64,000 nt of DNA from Deltaproteobacteria bacterium (GTDB taxonomy: Bacteria; Desulfobacterota; BSN033; WVXP01): contig JAFDHF010000011.1 in NCBI GenBank assembly GCA_019308905.1, positions 1 to 64,000 of the forward strand, written 5' to 3'. Of this stretch, positions 62,972 to 64,000 are shown in pieces (the stretch's first letter is position 1; every line of letters begins with the position of its first letter). Position numbers and translations under genes: made by a program. Below the pieces are notes generated by a model. That model was not told the DNA's origin. It made no database searches and saw only the letters and a program-made list of their open reading frames with translations.

Positions 62972-63128
62972 TGTAATTCCCCGGACAGACCGACTTCCCC
63001 GGTGTCAGGAGGGGGAGGTTCGGATGATTTGCTAGAAAGGCCCCGCCGAGGAGCCGGAGGCCGGAGCGGGGCGCGACTCGTCGTGGGCCGATAGGTTTCG
63101 TGGATAGGACAACCAAGGAGGAAGGGAG
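62972..63128 (+). other. GC-rich structured leader of the aminotransferase gene
   Basis: The leader holds a strong hairpin, GCCCCGC (63040-63046) with GCGGGGC (63066-63072), around an inner GCCGGAGGCC. The rest of the 361-bp gap to the DegP start holds the promoter (62936-62965) and nothing else that I recognise. No riboswitch class was matched. Confidence 0.4.
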
Positions 63129-64000
63129 ATGGCAAGTGCGGAAGAGAAGTTGCTCGACCTGGCGAAACACACCTACGGAACATGGAGGCGCCAGGACCTC
63201 TGGAAGAGGCCTTTGGAGATCGTCGATGCCGAAGGCGTGTACATGTTCGACAGGAGCGGCAAGAGGTATCTCGATTTTTCGTCCCAATTGATGTGCTCGA
63301 ATCTCGGTCACAAGAACAAGGCGATCATCGAGGCGATCGTCAAACAGGCGGAGAAACTGCCCTATGTGGCTCCGGGTTTTGCCACCGAAGCAGGAGAGAG
63401 AGCCGTGGAGGCTCTCTTGTCGGTGATGCCTGAGAATCTGGTGAAGTTCTTCTTTTCCACCAGCGGCACGGAGGCCAACGAGGCCGCCCTCAAGATGCTC
63501 AGGATGTACAAGGCACCGGACTACAAGGTGATTTCCAGATACCATTCATACCACGGGGCAACCGTTGCAAGCATCACTTTCACCGGTGATCCGAGAAGAT
63601 GGAGTGCGGAACGGGCCCGCTGTACGGTCGAAGGCGTGAGGTTCGCCCCTGATGCTTACTGCTATCGATGCCCCTTTGGACTCGAGTACGGGGACTGCAA
63701 TATTCAATGTGCACGCTACCTCGACTACATGATCCAGGAAGAGGGCAATGTGGCCGCCATCATCGCCGAACCCGTGGTAGGGACAAACGGCAGAATCGTC
63801 CCGCCGCCCGAGTATTTCCCAATCGTGAGGGAGATATGCGATCGAACCGGGGTTCTTCTGATCTCCGACGAGGTCATGTCGGGCTGGTACAGGACCGGAA
63901 AGCTCTTTGCCATACAGAACTGGGACGTTCTTCCGGACATACTCACCACGGCAAAGGGTTGTACCGCCGCATACACGCCCGTGGGGGTTACGGCCACATC
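63129..64000 (+). CDS. Class III PLP-dependent aminotransferase (partial, 3' end outside)
   Basis: The frame is open from an ATG at 63129, preceded by AGGAGGAAGG, to the window end (290 residues). It shows VYMFDRSGKRYLDFSSQL near the start, the PLP-phosphate motif STSGTEANEAALKM, SYHGATVASITFTG, the PLP-ring region AAIIAEPVVGTNG, and ISDEVMSGWYRTG. The catalytic Lys is expected in LTTAKGCTAAYTPVG at the very end. Class III enzymes move amino groups from omega-amino acids, ornithine, taurine and the like. The substrate is unclear. A Cys-containing segment (YCYRCPFGLEYGDCNIQC) is unusual for the family. Confidence 0.92.
   Translation, partial: MASAEEKLLDLAKHTYGTWRRQDLWKRPLEIVDAEGVYMFDRSGKRYLDFSSQLMCSNLGHKNKAIIEAIVKQAEKLPYVAPGFATEAGERAVEALLSVMPENLVKFFFSTSGTEANEAALKMLRMYKAPDYKVISRYHSYHGATVASITFTGDPRRWSAERARCTVEGVRFAPDAYCYRCPFGLEYGDCNIQCARYLDYMIQEEGNVAAIIAEPVVGTNGRIVPPPEYFPIVREICDRTGVLLISDEVMSGWYRTGKLFAIQNWDVLPDILTTAKGCTAAYTPVGVTAT

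Noticed and set aside
1-64000. CRISPR array, prophage or IS element with transposase
   Set aside because: No evenly spaced direct repeats and no integrase, transposase or phage structural genes were found on either strand.

Overview
This GC-rich window looks like part of the chromosome of a strictly anaerobic, Gram-negative bacterium of the former Deltaproteobacteria (Desulfobacterota or relatives). The evidence is the mix of a glycyl radical enzyme with its activase, a tungsten-type aldehyde:ferredoxin oxidoreductase, a class II (B12) ribonucleotide reductase, a UbiD-type decarboxylase, HflK/HflC proteins, PilZ proteins and an rpsU-yqeY-mutS2-dnaG-rpoD operon. Assignment is by gene content only. 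No rRNA, CRISPR array or phage was seen.

Region 1 (1-22 kb, almost all minus strand) is an accessory catabolic island. Read in the direction of transcription it runs: FCD/GntR regulator with a clear sigma-70 promoter, UbiD-family decarboxylase, carbohydrate-type ABC importer (binding protein and two permeases), cyclase-family hydrolase, cupin, aldehyde:ferredoxin oxidoreductase, SDR dehydrogenase, glycyl radical enzyme, its radical SAM activase, class II RNR, M19 dipeptidase, MaoC hydratase, iron alcohol dehydrogenase, Dabb protein, zinc alcohol dehydrogenase and an FGGY kinase frameshifted at a run of eight Gs. The tail of a probable LarA-like protein enters from the left on the plus strand. 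The glycyl radical enzyme carries Cys390-Trp-Glu and a Gly-Gly-Trp radical loop that fit no subfamily I can name. This island is the best candidate for an undescribed pathway.

Region 2 (22-36 kb) holds a VOC-HAD pair (plus strand), a UgpB/A/E-like importer without ATPase, three consecutive SPFH proteins of which the first is fused to a cation-diffusion-facilitator domain, a secreted metallophosphoesterase, and a complete potD-potA-potB-potC polyamine importer.

Region 3 (36-49 kb) is mostly housekeeping: tRNA-Arg(CCG), whose 5' end contains the stop codon of a PilZ-FHA gene; a frameshifted radical SAM gene; a PilZ-MshEN-ATPase-like protein; Trm112-like protein; RNase HI; a zinc-ribbon coiled-coil protein; a CAT-anticodon tRNA with a full-consensus promoter; and the macromolecular synthesis operon (rpsU, yqeY, mutS2, dnaG, rpoD). 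A possible small RNA or attenuated leader lies upstream of rpsU.

Region 4 (49-64 kb) carries, mostly on the plus strand, acyl-CoA dehydrogenase, comEC, an Slp-like lipoprotein, an MBL hydrolase, adenosine-specific kinase, purB, two small membrane proteins, pepA and a class III aminotransferase that runs off the window. map, a DUF1844 gene and a DegP/HtrA protease are on the minus strand.

A dispersed intergenic repeat family (five copies or fragments, 100-265 bp) runs through regions 2-4. The most complete copy has terminal inverted repeats and an 8-bp direct repeat at its edges, like a MITE, and every copy lies within about 35 bp of a predicted -35 box.
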